In this document: positions 47,807-59,478 of the stretch, piece by piece
How the letters are laid out: every line of letters begins with the position of its first letter
Numbering within the stretch: the stretch's first letter is position 1
Assembly (NCBI RefSeq): GCF_031143425.1
Contig: NC_090441.1
Location: 221,212,928 to 221,276,927, forward strand
From: Pleurodeles waltl
Taxonomy: Eukaryota; Chordata; Amphibia; Caudata; Salamandridae
Length of the DNA stretch: 64,000 nucleotides
Direction of reading: 5' to 3'
The notes under the pieces: model-generated
Seen by the model: the letters and a program-made list of their open reading frames with translations, nothing else
The model's database searches: none
Told to the model about the DNA's origin: nothing
Position numbers and translations under genes: made by a program

Positions 47807-50241
47807 CAATCAATCAATCACTGCATTTGTAAAGCACGCTACTTAGCCGCGAGGGTCTCAAGGCGCTGGGGAGGGGGGTGCTACTGGTCGAAGAGCCAGG
47901 TCTTGAGGAGTCTTCTGAAGGCCAGCAGGTCCTGGGTCTGTCGTAGGATGGTGGGGAGAGTGTTCCGGGTCTTGGCAGCGAGGTAGGAGAAGGATCTGCC
48001 GCCGGTGGTGGTTTTTCGGATGCAGGGGACTGTGGCGAGGGCGAGGTTGGCTGAGCGGAGGCTTTGGGTTGGGGTGTGGAAGCTGAGTCGGTTGTTGAGG
48101 TAGGTGGGTCCGGTGTTGTGCAGTGCTTTGTGTGCGTGGATCAGGAGCTTGAAGGTGATCCTTTTGTTGACGGGGAGCCAGTGCAGGCCTCTCAGGTGGA
48201 GTGTGATGTGGCTGCGGCGGGGGACATCGAGGATGAGTCGGGCCGAGGCGTTCTGGATGCGTTGGAGTCGTCTCAGGAGCTTGTTTGTAGTTCCTGAGTA
48301 GAGGGCGTTCCCGTAGTCGAGTCTGTTGGTGATGAGGGAATGGGTAACGGTTTTTCTCGTGTCGAGGGGGATCCATTTGAAGATCCTGCGGAGCATACGG
48401 AGGGTGTTGAAGCAGGACGCGTAGACGGCGTTGACTTGCCTGGTCATGGAGAGAGTGGAGTCGAGGATGACCCCCAGGTTGCGTGCGTGGTCCGTGGGTT
48501 CCGGGGCTGTGCCTAGTGACGTGGGCCACCAAGAGTCGTCCCAGGCTGATGGGGTGGGTCCGAGAATGAGGGCCTCCGTCTTGTCTGAGTTCAGCTTCAG
48601 TCAGCTGTCCTTCATCCAGTCGGCTACTGCCTTCATTCCTCGGTGGAGGTTAGCTTTGGCGGTGTGGGGATCTTCGGTGAGGGATATGATCAGCTGGATG
48701 TCGTCGGCATAGGAGATGATGTTGAGGTTGTGTTGTCGTGCGATGTTGGCGAGGGGTCCATGTAGATTTTTAACAGTGTCGGGCTGAGGGAGGATCCCTG
48801 TGGGACGCCGAAGATGATCTCTGTGGTTTTGGAGCGGAAGGGTGGGAGGCGGACGCTCTGGGTTCTGCCGGAGAGGAAGGATGTGGTCCAGGCCAGGGCC
48901 TTCTTTTGGATACCGGCGTCATGGAGGCGTGCTGATAGGGTGCGGTGGCAGACCGTGTCAAAGGCTGCTGATAGGTCCAGGAGGATGAGGACAGCTGTTT
49001 CTCCTTTGTCCATCAGAGTCCGGATGTCGTCAGTGGCGGCGATGAGGGCGGTCTCCGTGCTGTGGTTACTGCGAAAACCGGATAAGGAAGGGACCAGGAT
49101 GTTGTTGACTTCGAGGTAGCGGGTCAGCTGTTAGTTGACAATCTTCTTGGTCACTTTTGCCGGGAAAGGGAGCAGGGAGATGGGCCGGAAGTTCTTGAGG
49201 TCCTTAGGGTCCGCCTTGGGCTTCTTCAGGAGGGCGTTGATCTCGGAGTGCTTCCAGCTTTCTGGGAAGGTTGCTGTCTCGAAGGAACAGTTGATTGTTT
49301 TCCGGAGGTGGGGCGCGATAGCTGCGCTGGCTTTGTTGAAGACGTGGTGAGGGCAGGGGTCCGATGGGGATCTGGAGTGGATGGAGTTCATGGTTTTGAT
49401 GGTGTCTTTGTCGCTGGACCAGACAGTCAGGCGACTGGTGCGAGTGGTAGTCTCAGGGGTGGTGGACTCGGTGGTGGGTGCGGGGGTCGGGTTTGAAGCT
49501 GTTGTGGATGTCGGTGATCTTGCGGTGGAAGAAGGTGGCCAGGGAGTCCCACAGGTCTTGAGATGGCGGGATGTCGATGGTGATGGAGCTGGGGTTGGAG
49601 AGTTCTTTCACGATGCTGAAGAGCTCTTTGGTGTTGTGTGCGTTGTTGTCTAGGCGGTCCTTGAAGGCGGTCTTCTTGGCGGTCCTGATGAGTTGATGAT
49701 GTCTGCGGGTGGCGTTCTTGAGGGCTGTGTGGTTGTCTGGTGTTCGGTCATGGAGCCATTTCTTCTCCAGCTTCCGACAGGTGTGCTTGGAGATCCGGAG
49801 TCCTCGGTGAACCAGGCGGCTTTCTTGTTGGTGTGGTTGGTTGTAAAGGTCTTGAGAGGCTCGAGGGTGTTGGCGCAGTCGTTGATCCACTGTGTGAGGT
49901 TGGTCGCGGCAGTGTCTGGGTCGGTGGGGTCGGTGGGTGGTCTGAGGGCGAGGGCGGTAGTCAGTTGGTCCTCGGTGACCTTGCCCCAGCAGCGGCGTGG
50001 TAGCTGTTGGGTGCGGTGGTGTGTGGTGGGTTTTCTGAAGGTGAAGTGTACGCATCTGTGGTCGGTCCAGTGTGGTTCGGTGGTGTGGTTGAAGGAGACG
50101 TGGGGGCTTGCGGAGAAGATGGGGTCGAGCGTGTGTCCAGCGGCGTGAGTGGGTGTCGTTATGAGCTGTTTGAGTCTGAGGTTGGCGAGGGTGGCGATCA
50201 GGGTTGTGGAGTTGGCGTCGTTGTTGTTCTCGAGGTGGAAG
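47807..50241 (-). mobile_element. L2/CR1-like LINE copy 3, 3' half (minus strand)
   Basis: It starts at the inverted tail (CAAT)n at 47807, preceded by the target duplication GATGGTT (47800-47806). It continues through the C-terminal, RT and part of the endonuclease coding regions to 50241, where the Gmr1-like LTR begins. The 5' half resumes at 60957. Confidence 0.88.
47881..50241 (-). pseudogene. LINE copy 3 ORF2, endonuclease end and RT portion
   Basis: Same protein family as 2604-5840. Pieces on the minus strand are: the endonuclease C-terminal part from 50241 (HLENNNDAN, HWTDHRCVHFTF) to about 49800; a linker with frame changes (49.4-49.8 kb); RT from about 49391 (NSIHSRSPSDPCPHH) with a stop near 49130; then SGFRSNHSTETAL, LDLSAAFDTV, PQGSSLSP and an intact YADD near 48710; then LDYGNALYSG and the LKTWLFD end near 47881. 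The frameshifts and stop make it inactive. It is better preserved than copy 2. Confidence 0.85.
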
Positions 50242-53229
50242 TGTAGGAGGCTGGCCTGGTTTGTAGTGGTACCAAGAGGTACTTACACTCTGCACCTGGT
50301 CCAGTTATCCCTTATTAGTGTAGAAGAGGTGTCTAGCAGCTTAGGCTGATAGAAAAGGTAGCTTAGCAGAGCAGCCTAGGCTGAACTAGGAGACGTGTAA
50401 AGCTCCTACTATACCACTTGTGTCATATGCACAATATCATAAGAAAACTCAATACACAGATATACTAAAAATAAAGGTACTTTATTTTTATGACAATATG
50501 CCAAAAGTATCTCAGTGAGTACCCTCAGTATGAGGATAGCAAATATACACAAGATATATGTACACAATACCAAAAATATGCAGTAATAGCAATAGAAAGC
50601 AATGCAAGCAATGTACAGTTACAATAGATTGCAATGAGAGCACAAAGGTATAGGGACAACACAAACCATATACTCTAGAAGTGAAATGCGAACCACGAAT
50701 GGACCCCAAACCTATGTGAGATTGTAGAGGGTCGCTGGGACTGTAAGAAAACAGTGAGGGTTAGAAAAATAGCCCACCCCAAGACCCTGAAAAGTGGGTG
50801 CAAAGTGCACCTAAGTTCCCCAGAGAGCACAGAAGTCGTGATATTGGAATTCTGCAAGGAAGACCAACACCAGCAATGCAACAACAATTGATTTCCAGGC
50901 GAGAGTACCTGTGGAACAAGGGGACCAAATCCAAGAGTCACACTCAAGTCGGGAGTGGGCAGATGCCCAGGAAATGCCAGCTGTGGGTGCAAAGAAGCTG
51001 CCACTGGATGGTAGAAGCTGTGGATTCTGCAAGAACAAAGATGACTAGGAACTTCTCCTTTGGAGGATGGATGTCCTATGTTGTGAAGAAGCTTGCAGTG
51101 GTGTTTCCGTGCAGAAAGACTGCAAACAAGCCTTGCTAGCTGCAAGGGTCGTGGTTAAGGTTTTTGGATGTTGCTGTGGCCCAGGAGGGACCAGGATGTC
51201 GCCAATTGTGTGAGGAGACAGAGGGGGCATCCAGCAAGACACAGAGCCCACTCAGAAGCAAGCAGCACCCACAGAAGTGCCAGAACAGGCACTACAAAGG
51301 AGAGTAAACTGGAGCTCACCCGAAGTCACAAAAGAAGGTCCCACGACGCCAGAGGACATCTCAGGAGGCCGTGCACTGCAGGTTAGAGTGTCGGGGACCC
51401 AGGCTTGGCTGTGCACAAAGGAAATCCTGGAAGAGTGCACAGGAGCCGGAGCAGCTGCAAATCACGCGGTACCCAGCAACGCAGTCTAGAGTGGGGAGGC
51501 CAGAACTTACCTCCACCAAACTTGGACTGAAGAGTCACTGGACTGGGGGAGTCACTAGGACAGTTGCTGAGTTCCAGGGACCACGCTCGTCATGCTGAGA
51601 GGGGACCCAGAGGACCGGTGATGCAGTCTTTTTGTGCCTGCTGTTGCAGGGGGAGGATTCCGTCGTCCCACGGGAGATTTCTTTGGAGCTTCTAGTGCAG
51701 AGAGGAGGCAGACTACCCCCACAGCATGCACCACCAGGAAAACAGTTGAGAAGGCCGCAGGATCAGCGATACAAGGTTGCAGTAGTCGTCTTTGCTACTT
51801 TGTTGCGGTTTGCAGGCGTCCAGAGCAGTCAGCGGTCGATTCCTTGGCAGAAGGTGGAGAGAGAGATGCAGAGGAACTCTGATGAGCTCTTGCATTCGTT
51901 ATCTAAAGAATTCCCCAAAGCAGAGACCCTAAATAGCCATAAAAGGAGGTTTGGCTAACTAGGAAGGAGGATAGGCTAGCAACACAGGTAAGAGCCTATC
52001 AGAAGGAGTCTCTGACATCACCTGCTGGCCCTGGCCACTCAGAGCAGTCCAGTGTGCCAGCAGCACCTCTGTTTCCAAGATGGCAGAGGTCTGGAGCACA
52101 CTGGAGGAGCTCTGGGCACCTCCCAGGGGAGGTGCAGGTCAGGGGAGTGGTCACTCCGCTTTCCTTTGTCCAGTTTCACGCCAGAGCAGGGCTGGGGAAT
52201 CCCTGAACCGGTGTAGACTGCCTTATGCAGAGATGGGCACCATCTGTGCTCATCAAAGCATTTCCAGAGGCTGGGGGAGGCTACTCCTCCCGAGCCCTGA
52301 CACCTTTTTCCAAAGGGAGAGGGTGTAACACCCTCTCTCTGAGGAAGTCCTTTGTTCTGCCTTCCTGGGCCAAGCCTGGCTGGACCCCAGGAGGGCAGAA
52401 ACCTGTCTGAGGGGTTGGCAGCAGCTGCATTGAAACCCCAGGAAAGGTAGTTTGGCAGTACCCGGGTCTGTGCTAGAGATTCGGGGGATCATGGAATTGT
52501 CTCCCCAATGCCAGAATGGCATTGGGGTGACAATTCCATGATCTTAGACATGTTACATGGCCACGTTCGGAGTTACCATTGTGACGCTATACATAGGTAG
52601 TGACCTATGTATAGTGCACGCATGTATTGGTGTCCCCGCACTCACCAATTCCGGGGAATGTGCCCTGAACGATGTGGGGGCACCTTGGCTAGTGCCAGGG
52701 TGCCCACACACTAAGTAACTTAGCACCCAACCTTTACCAGGTAAAGGTTAGACATATAGGTGACTTATAAGTTACTTAAGTGCAGTGGAAAATGGCTGTG
52801 AAATAACGTGGACGTTATTTCACCCAGGCTGCAGTGGCAGGCCTGTGTAAGAATTGTCAGAGCTCCCTATGGGTGGCAAAAGAAATGCTGCAGCTCATAG
52901 GTATCTCCTGGAACCCCAATACCCTGGGTACCTCAGTATTATGTACTAGGGAATTATAAGGGTGTTCCAGTAGGCCAATGTGAATTGGTGAAATTGGTCT
53001 CTAGCCTGTTAGTGACAATTTGGAAAGCAAAGAGAGACCATAACCACTGAGGTTCTGGTTAGCAGAGCCTCAGTGAGACAGTTAGTCATCACACAGGGAA
53101 CACATACAGGGCACACTTATGAGCACTGGGGCCCTGGCTGGCAGGGTCCCAGTGACACATACAACTAAAACAACATGTATACAGTGAAATAGAGGAGTAA
53201 CATGCCAGGCAAGATGGTACTTTCCTACA
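50242..53229 (-). mobile_element. Complete 3' LTR (2988 bp) of the Gmr1-like element
   Basis: Ends TGTAGGAGGCTGG and CTTTCCTACA, collinear with 15326-18302. A TATA-like CTATTTAG (minus) is at 51929-51936 and the palindromic AATAAA region at 50467-50489. Immediately left is the LINE sequence GAGGTGGAAG. Confidence 0.88.
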
Positions 53230-53246
53230 CCCCTCCCCCCCCAAAC
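53230..53246 (-). other. Polypurine tract next to the 3' LTR
   Basis: The plus strand reads CCCCTCCCCCCCCAAAC, so the element strand reads GTTTGGGGGGGGAGGGG directly before the LTR start TGTAGG. This is the expected plus-strand DNA primer site. Confidence 0.85.
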
Positions 53247-53261
53247 GAAGGACAATAAGAC

Positions 53262-54602
53262 TAGCCATGACCTGATGAGTCTTCATTGTCTAAGTGGAAA
53301 TATCTGGAGAGTCCATCTGCATTGGAGAGGGTACTCCCAGGTCTATGTTCCACTGTATAGTCCATTCCCTGTAGAGATATGGACCACCTCAACAATTTAG
53401 GGTTTTCACCTTTCATTTGTTTTAGCCAAAGTAGAGGTTTGTGGTCTGTCTGAACAATGAAGTGAGTGCCAAACAGGTATGGCCTCGACTTCTTCAGTGC
53501 CTAGACCACAGCAAAGGCCTCCCTCTCTATGGCAGACCAACGCTTTTCTCTAGGGGTCAACCTCCTGCTGATAAAAGCAACAGGTTGATTCTGGCCCTCA
53601 GAATTAAGTTGTGATAAGACTGCCCCTACCCCTACTTCAGATGCATCCGTTTGGACAATTAATTTTTTGGAGTAACAGGGGCTTTTTAGGACAGGCGCAG
53701 AGCACATGGCCTGTTTCAGCTTCTCAAAAGCTTTTTGACAGTTAGCTGTCCACAATACCTTTTTAGGCATTTTCTTTGAAGTGAGGTCATTAAGAGGGGC
53801 TGCTATGGAGCCATATTTCTTTATGAACCTCCTGTAGTACCCAGTGAGGCCTAAGAAGGCTCTCACCTGAGTCTGAGTTGTAGGGGGAACCCAATCTATG
53901 ATAGTTTGGATTTTCCCCTGAAGTGATGCAATCTGTTCTCCACCTACCAGGTTTCCCAAATAAACCACTTTCCCCTGCCCTATCTGGCACTTTGAAGCCT
54001 TGATAATGAGGCCTGCCTTTTGCAGGGCCTCCAAAACTTTCCACAGGTGTACCAGGTGATTATCCCAGGTGGAGCTAAAGACAGCTATATCATCTAGATA
54101 TGCTGCACTAAAAGCCTCCAACCCTTGCAGGACTGTATTCACCAACCTCTGAAAAGTGGCAGGTGCATTTTTCATACCAAAGGGCATTACTGTGAATTGG
54201 TAGTGCCCTCCAATGGTTGAAAATGCAGTTTTTGCTTTAGCATCCTCTGATAACTTGATCTGCCAATACCCTGCAGTCAAATCAAAGGTGATTAGATACT
54301 TGGCAGATGCCAGTGTATCTATTAGCTCATCTGCCCTGCGTATAGGGTGAGCATCAGTTTTAGTTACTTGGTTGAGACCTCTGTAGTCTACACAAAATCT
54401 CATTTCTCTTTTCCCATCTTTGGAATGAGGTTTTGGTACAAGTACCACAGGAGAGGCCCATGGACTTTCAGAGTGCTCAACTACTCCCAGTTCAAGCATT
54501 TTCTGAACTTCTTGTTTTATGCAGTCCCTGACATGGCCAGGCTGCCTATAGATCTTACTTTTGACAGGCAAGCTGTCCCCAGTATCTATAGTGTGCTCAC
54601 AC
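53262..54602 (-). pseudogene. Gmr1-like pol: reverse transcriptase and RNase H
   Basis: Copies element RNA into DNA and degrades the RNA strand. The RT block opens just left of the solo LTR. Numbering from 54571: SPWASPVVLVPK at about 36-47, VDYRGLNQ at 61-68, ITFDLTAGYWQI at 94-105 with a catalytic Asp, MPFGMKNAPATFQR at 129-142, and YLDD at 158-161. Then come a connection region and an RNase H start, FEKLKQAM and VQTDASEVGVGAVL. A TAG near 53501 interrupts RNase H inside FAVV.ALKK. The same frame then continues through TDHKPLLWL and NADGLSR to a final stop near 53262. Apart from that stop and the upstream insertion it is well preserved. Confidence 0.88.
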
Positions 54603-55612
54603 TGTCGCGTGGGCTCTCATTATCCTAAATGAGACTACTGGATTTCTAGGCAGCAGGATCGTTCACGGTGTGGGGGACTGAGTCTGACCCACTTGGAAGG
54701 ACCTCTGTCACCCCAAACCCGGTTTTGCTCCGGCTAACTAGCAGTGCCTCATTTCTCCCGAGGGGAAGAGATGATTAGGCAGCCGAGCGCATGACATCTT
54801 TGGTACTTCTCAGTGAAGTTGTGGTCACTCAGATCCAAACCAGCTCTCTCATTTACAGTATGATCTCATATACAAATGACAAAGGCAGTTTAAGTTTTAT
54901 ATAATGTTTTAATAAAATGACTGCATTTTAGATATTAAGGCGTGAGCCGCAATAACCAGAACCATACAACACAGTAGGATTGAAATAGTCATGAGGAGAG
55001 TGAAACATAAGAATAACGCTATCATGGTTTTAACAATTTCTTCTCTCTCTCAGCTAGTTCTATTTCGAGCACAGCATGTTAAGCTTCTAACTTGCATTTC
55101 AGATTCCCTGGGAAGACATCAACCCTCATACCTGAACAAAGGCCTGTGATCTGGTTCAGCATCTGCAACGTGGCAGTCAGCGTCTAGTTGTGGTTCCCTG
55201 GTCGGAATCTCCCTCTAGCGTGTATTAGAACAAGGAAGTGTTTTTATAACTAACATGTCAGTGTGATCACAAAAAGTCCCTATGCAAGAATCCCAGAGAC
55301 TAAACTCCTACCACGTCTATCGGCAATGTACCAGACTGTATCCTTGACTGAAGCACAGAGTGAACAAGAATGTGTTATTGGAAACTTCAGTGCTGAAGTA
55401 GGCTAAACAGTGTGATATAAAAAGTAAAACAAGATCGTAGAACTGGCTATTTGAAAAATAACAGTACGAAGCTGAATAACAAGCATGCACAGCAAAGTGC
55501 ACAGAGGCTCTATGCTGCGAGCAAAGGAATAAAAGACATCCAGGGCAAAGTGCACAAAGGCCTAACGCCTGAAGCTAACGCGCAAAGGATACCTAAAACT
55601 GACCACACTACA
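54603..55612 (-). mobile_element. 1010 bp solo LTR inserted in the pol gene
   Basis: It begins TGTCGCGTGGG and ends CACACTACA, and ACAC lies on both sides (54599-54602 and 55613-55616), a 4 bp target duplication. On the minus strand TATAAA is at 55243-55248. On the plus strand AATAAA is at 54911-54916. There is no coding sequence. The 4 bp duplication is common for gammaretrovirus-like (ERV1) and some gypsy-like elements, so the family is undetermined and the orientation is tentative. Removing it leaves the pol frame in phase, although a TAG codon (plus strand 55616-55618) lies at the junction. Confidence 0.78.
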
Positions 55613-55615
55613 ACA

Positions 55616-57028
55616 CTAAGAAGTGGTGCCTGGCACAGTAGAAAAGAGTTCAGAAAACTGACCCAGGAGATTTATGCAGTGATCTTTCTGCTCAGCAGTA
55701 AGACAATCTGCTAGAACTACACATTCCACTAGAGCATCTTGTCCTGTGGAATAGAAGAGAACAGGGAGAGGGTCACTCTCTTCATCCTGTCCTTCATCTG
55801 TTGCCATGAGCAGGGTGAGATCAGCCCTGTCATAGTAGGGTTTCAGGCGATTGACATGGAGCACCCTAAGGGGACTCCTGGCAGTGCCCAAGTCAACCAA
55901 GTAGGTGACTTCTCCCTTTTTCTCAACAATAATGTGGGGACCACTCCATTTGTCTTGGAGTGCTCTTGGGGCCACAGGCTCCAAGACACACACTTTCTGC
56001 CCTGGTTGGTACTGAATCTGAACAGCCTTCTGGTCATGCCATTGCTTTTGGGGCTCTTGGCTGGCCTGAAGGTTTATGTTGGCCTTTTTCATATACTCAG
56101 CCATTCTGGATCTTAGGCCAAGTACATAGTCCACTATGTCTTGCTTAGGAGCTTTTAAAGGTTGTTCCCAACCCTCCTTTACAAGTGTTAGAGGACCTCG
56201 TACAGGGTGTCCAAATAGGAGTTCAAAGGGGCTGAAGCCCACTCCTTTCTGGGGTACCCCCCTGTAAGCAAAAAGGAGGCAAGGTAACAGGACATCCCAT
56301 CTCCTCCGGAATTTTTCAGGGAGTCCCATTATCATTCCTTTGAGAGTTTTGTTAAATCTCTCAACCAGTCCATTTGTTTGTGGATGATAGGGTGTGGTGA
56401 ATTTGTATGTTACACCACATTCCTTACACATGGCCTTTAAGTAAGCAGACATCAAGTTGCTACCCTGGTCTGATACCACCTCTTTTGGGAAGCCCACCCT
56501 GGAAAAGATTCCCAGGAAGGCCTTTGCCACTGCAGGAGCTGTAGTGGTCCTTAGAGAAATTGCTTCAGGATATCTGGTGGCATGGTCCACTACCACCAAG
56601 ATAAACCTATTGCCTGAAGCAGTAGGAGGGTCAAGGGGACCAACTATGTCAACCCCTACCCTTTCAAAGGGGACCACAACGACAGGCAGTGGAATAAGGG
56701 GTGCCTTTGGGGTGCCACCTGTTTTGCCACTGGCTTGACAGGTGACACAGGACTTACAAAATTCCTTTGTGTCCTCTGACATTCTAGGCCAATGAAACAA
56801 GGGGACAAGCCTGTCCCAAGCTTTCATTTGTCCCAAATGTCCAGCCAAGGGAATGTCGTGGGCTAGAGTTAGGAGGAACTCTCTGTATTGCAAGGGAATA
56901 ACCAATATCATGGCAGCTCCAGGTTTTGGGTCCCTTGCCTCTGTATACAAGAGGTTGTCCTCCCAGTAAACTCTGTGAGAGTCACTGACATTCCCATTTT
57001 GCTGTTTGACAGCTTGCTGTCTTAGACC
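55616..57028 (-). pseudogene. Gmr1-like pol: integrase
   Basis: Inserts element DNA into the genome. Numbering from 56950: a zinc-binding HHCC motif with His31, His38, Cys68 and Cys71; then the catalytic core with Asp101 (GVDIVGP), Asp161 (SDQGSN) and Glu197 (TNGLVERF), a D-D-35-E pattern with correct spacing. A C-terminal region follows (YQPGQKVCVLEP, WSGPHIIVEKKGEVTYLV), typical of gypsy-type integrases. The last residues (LLGQFSELFSTVPG) are the beginning of the RT region, showing that integrase precedes RT directly. It shares one frame with the protease-side ORF but is separated from it by TAG at about 57029. It ends at TAG 55616-55618, next to the solo LTR. Confidence 0.88.
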
Positions 57029-57743
57029 CTATAGTGTGGGACAGGTCTGCTGTGCCACACTCACCTCCTCCCTGGCAGGCCCCCCTCCACCCAAAAGCTC
57101 AGCAGTGTCTGCTTCCAGCTCCTCTGGTGAAGGTTCTACACAGGGTGGAAATTCTTCTTCCTCAGAAGTTGAATCCACTGTAGAGGGAGGGATAATAGGT
57201 AGTGTTTTACCTTTACTAACCCTAGCTTTAGGGAGCACTTGGTCCATTGTTCCAGGATCCAAGTCACCCTGTCCTTTTTGCTTTTTGGCCTGAGCCCTTG
57301 TGAAAGCAAAAATATGCCCAGGAATGCCCAGCATTGCTGCATGAGCCTCCAACTCCACTTCTGCCCAAGCTGATGTTTCTAAATCGTTCCCTAGTAGACA
57401 GTCTACAGGTAAATCTGAGGCAACCACAACTTTCTGTGGACCAGTACCCCCCCCCCCAGTTGAGATTCACAACAGCCATGGGGTGGCTAAGAGTGTTGTT
57501 ATGAGCATCAGTCACTTGGTACTGGTGACCAAGTAGGTGTTGTTCAGGGTGGACCAATTTCTCTATTACCATGGTAACACTGGCACCTGTCTCCCTGTAG
57601 GCCTGAACCTCAACACCATTTATTAGGTGAAGTTGCTTGTACTTATCCATATTAAGGGGACAAGCAACCAAGGTGGCCAAATCAATGGCACCTTCAGAGA
57701 CTAATACAGCCTCTGTGGTCTCGCTAACAAGACCAACCCCAAC
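57029..57743 (-). pseudogene. Gmr1-like protease and linker
   Basis: Retroviral-type aspartic protease that would mature the Gag-Pol polyprotein. The active-site loop reads YRETGASVTMV near 57590. The canonical Asp of DTGA is replaced by Glu, so it is probably inactive. The downstream motif VDCLLGNDLE (near 57400) matches the second protease signature (ILG.D). A frame change lies in the run of C bases near 57450-57460. A charged, Glu-rich linker follows down to 57029. The N-terminal boundary with gag near 57743 also involves a frame change. Confidence 0.75.
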
Positions 57744-59214
57744 TAAATTACCAAAGTGAGCCCAGCTACTCCCTTGGATTGGCTATTAGTAGGTTTGCTC
57801 CCACCACCCCTGCTATTACTAGGGACACTAGGTGTAGCAGTAGGGCTTGTGGTAGTGGGAGGCTTGGTGCTTTTCTTTGGACAACTGGCATCAGTTGTCC
57901 AATGGCCTTTTACTTTACATAAATAGCACCATGGTTTCTTTACTTGATTAGAAGAGGATTTGGGCCCACCACCCCCACCAGAGTGTTTTTGTGGGCCTGA
58001 TGAAGACTCATTTTTAGATTTGTCCCCACCCTTGTCAGAAGACTTACCATCCTTCTTCTTGCCATCCTTGTCACCCCCTGTATGAACTTTTCTGTTCACT
58101 CTTGTTCTGACCCATTTGTCTGCCTGCTTTCCCAATTCTTGGGGAGAGGTCAGATCTGAGTCCACTAGATATTGGTGCAACAAATCAGACACAGAGGTAT
58201 TAAGAATATGCTCTCTCAAGATTGAGTTATACAGGCTTTCATAATCAGAAACTTTACTGCCATGTCACCACCCCTCCAAGGCCTTCACTGAATGGTCAAC
58301 AAAGTCTACCCAGTCTTGTGAAGACTCCTTTTTGGTTTCTCTGAACTTGATCCTGTACTGTTCAGTGGTTAAGCCATAACCATCTAGGAGTGCATTCTTA
58401 AGAACTGTAAAATTATAGGCATCACTTTCCTTCACAGTAAGGAGCCTATCCCTACCCTTTCCACTGAAAGATAGCCATAGGATAGCAACCCACTGCCTTT
58501 GAGTGACCCCCTGTACAACACAGGCCCTCTCAAGTGCAGCAAACCACTTGTTAATGTCATCCCCCTTCTTGTAAGGGGGAACTATCTTGTGCAGATTCCT
58601 AGAATCATGCTCTTTTACAGGATTACCATCTGTAATACTGCTGCTGCCACCATGGGGTCCAAACCCCAACCTCTGTCTTTCTTTTTCTAAGTCAAATGCT
58701 TCCCTGTCTAGATCCAGCTGTTGCTTTTTAAACTTCAGCCTGGACTCTTCCACTCTCAATCTATTGAGTTCCCTTTCTAACACTCTGTCTTCAGGGTGGG
58801 TGGGTTGGGCATGCCTTGACTCAGAAGAATGGTGTGAATGAACAGAGGGAGAACTGCCCCTAACAGATGGCACTCTAACACCTGGCCTAAAGGAGTAATT
58901 TCTATACTGTGATGAGAACTCACATCAGTACCAGCCCTGCTAGGTGGCCTGCTAAGGGGCAGGTTGGGAAGGTTCCCATCTAACACTCTTGCTGGGGCTA
59001 CCCCAGAGTTAGAGTGTGAACCATCAGCTAATCTGTCACCTGATATGCCAGCTATGGCCTTATCATGTTCAATGAGCATATTAACCAACAATTCTCTAGA
59101 GGGATTCTTCCCTACCCCTAAACCTCTATCAATGCAGAGACTCCTTGCACCTTTCCAGTTAAGGTGGTCATAAGCAGTGCTGGTCAGATCCAGAGTTTGA
59201 CCTGTACCAGACAT
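57743..59214 (-). pseudogene. Gmr1-like gag (capsid and nucleocapsid)
   Basis: Structural protein that packages element RNA. The start ATG at 59214 begins MSGTGQTLDL, preferred over an upstream ATG because it directly precedes the conserved-looking N-terminus. A coiled-coil stretch, rich in Glu/Arg/Lys (VLERELNRLRVEESRLKFKK), lies near 58770-58690. The capsid part reads WVAILWLSFSGKGRDRL, then LKNALLDGYGLTTEQYRIKF, which resembles the helical capsid C-terminal (SCAN-related) fold. A basic Lys/Gly/Ser-rich region and a zinc knuckle follow, CYLCKVKGHWTTDASC near 57925-57880 (Cys-Cys-His-Cys with wider last spacing). Damage: a frame change near 58870 and a TGA near 58265. Confidence 0.85.
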
Positions 59215-59458
59215 GATAGAAAAAGGGACAGAAAAAGAAAGACAAAGTTTCATAGCTTTTTAAGGAACAGAAAAAACTTTTTCAACTTTTAAGAAACTTT
59301 TTTAAAGTTTTAAAGGTACTTTTCAGCACTTAGCAAATAGAGTAAGAGAAAAAAAGCAAAACTTTTTGGTTAGGTGTACATACACTGAACTTGTTTTGTA
59401 TATTTTTCTCTTATGAAAAGTACAAAATGACAAAGTGATAAGTAGTTACAAGTACTTA

Positions 59459-59477
59459 TCCCACCGCTGCACAACCA
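59459..59477 (-). other. Degenerate primer binding site
   Basis: Begins TGG two bases inside the LTR edge at 59479 and continues GTGCAGCGGTGGGA. It matches the tRNA-Leu(UAG) complement at 15307-15324 except for a 2-base length difference after the first TGG. Confidence 0.65.
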
Positions 59478-59478
59478 A

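Noticed and set aside
49453..50295. 280-codon minus-strand frame crossing the LTR boundary
   Set aside because: A Gln/His/Pro-rich wrong-frame shadow of LINE coding sequence. The real LINE frame is the neighbouring one with endonuclease motifs.
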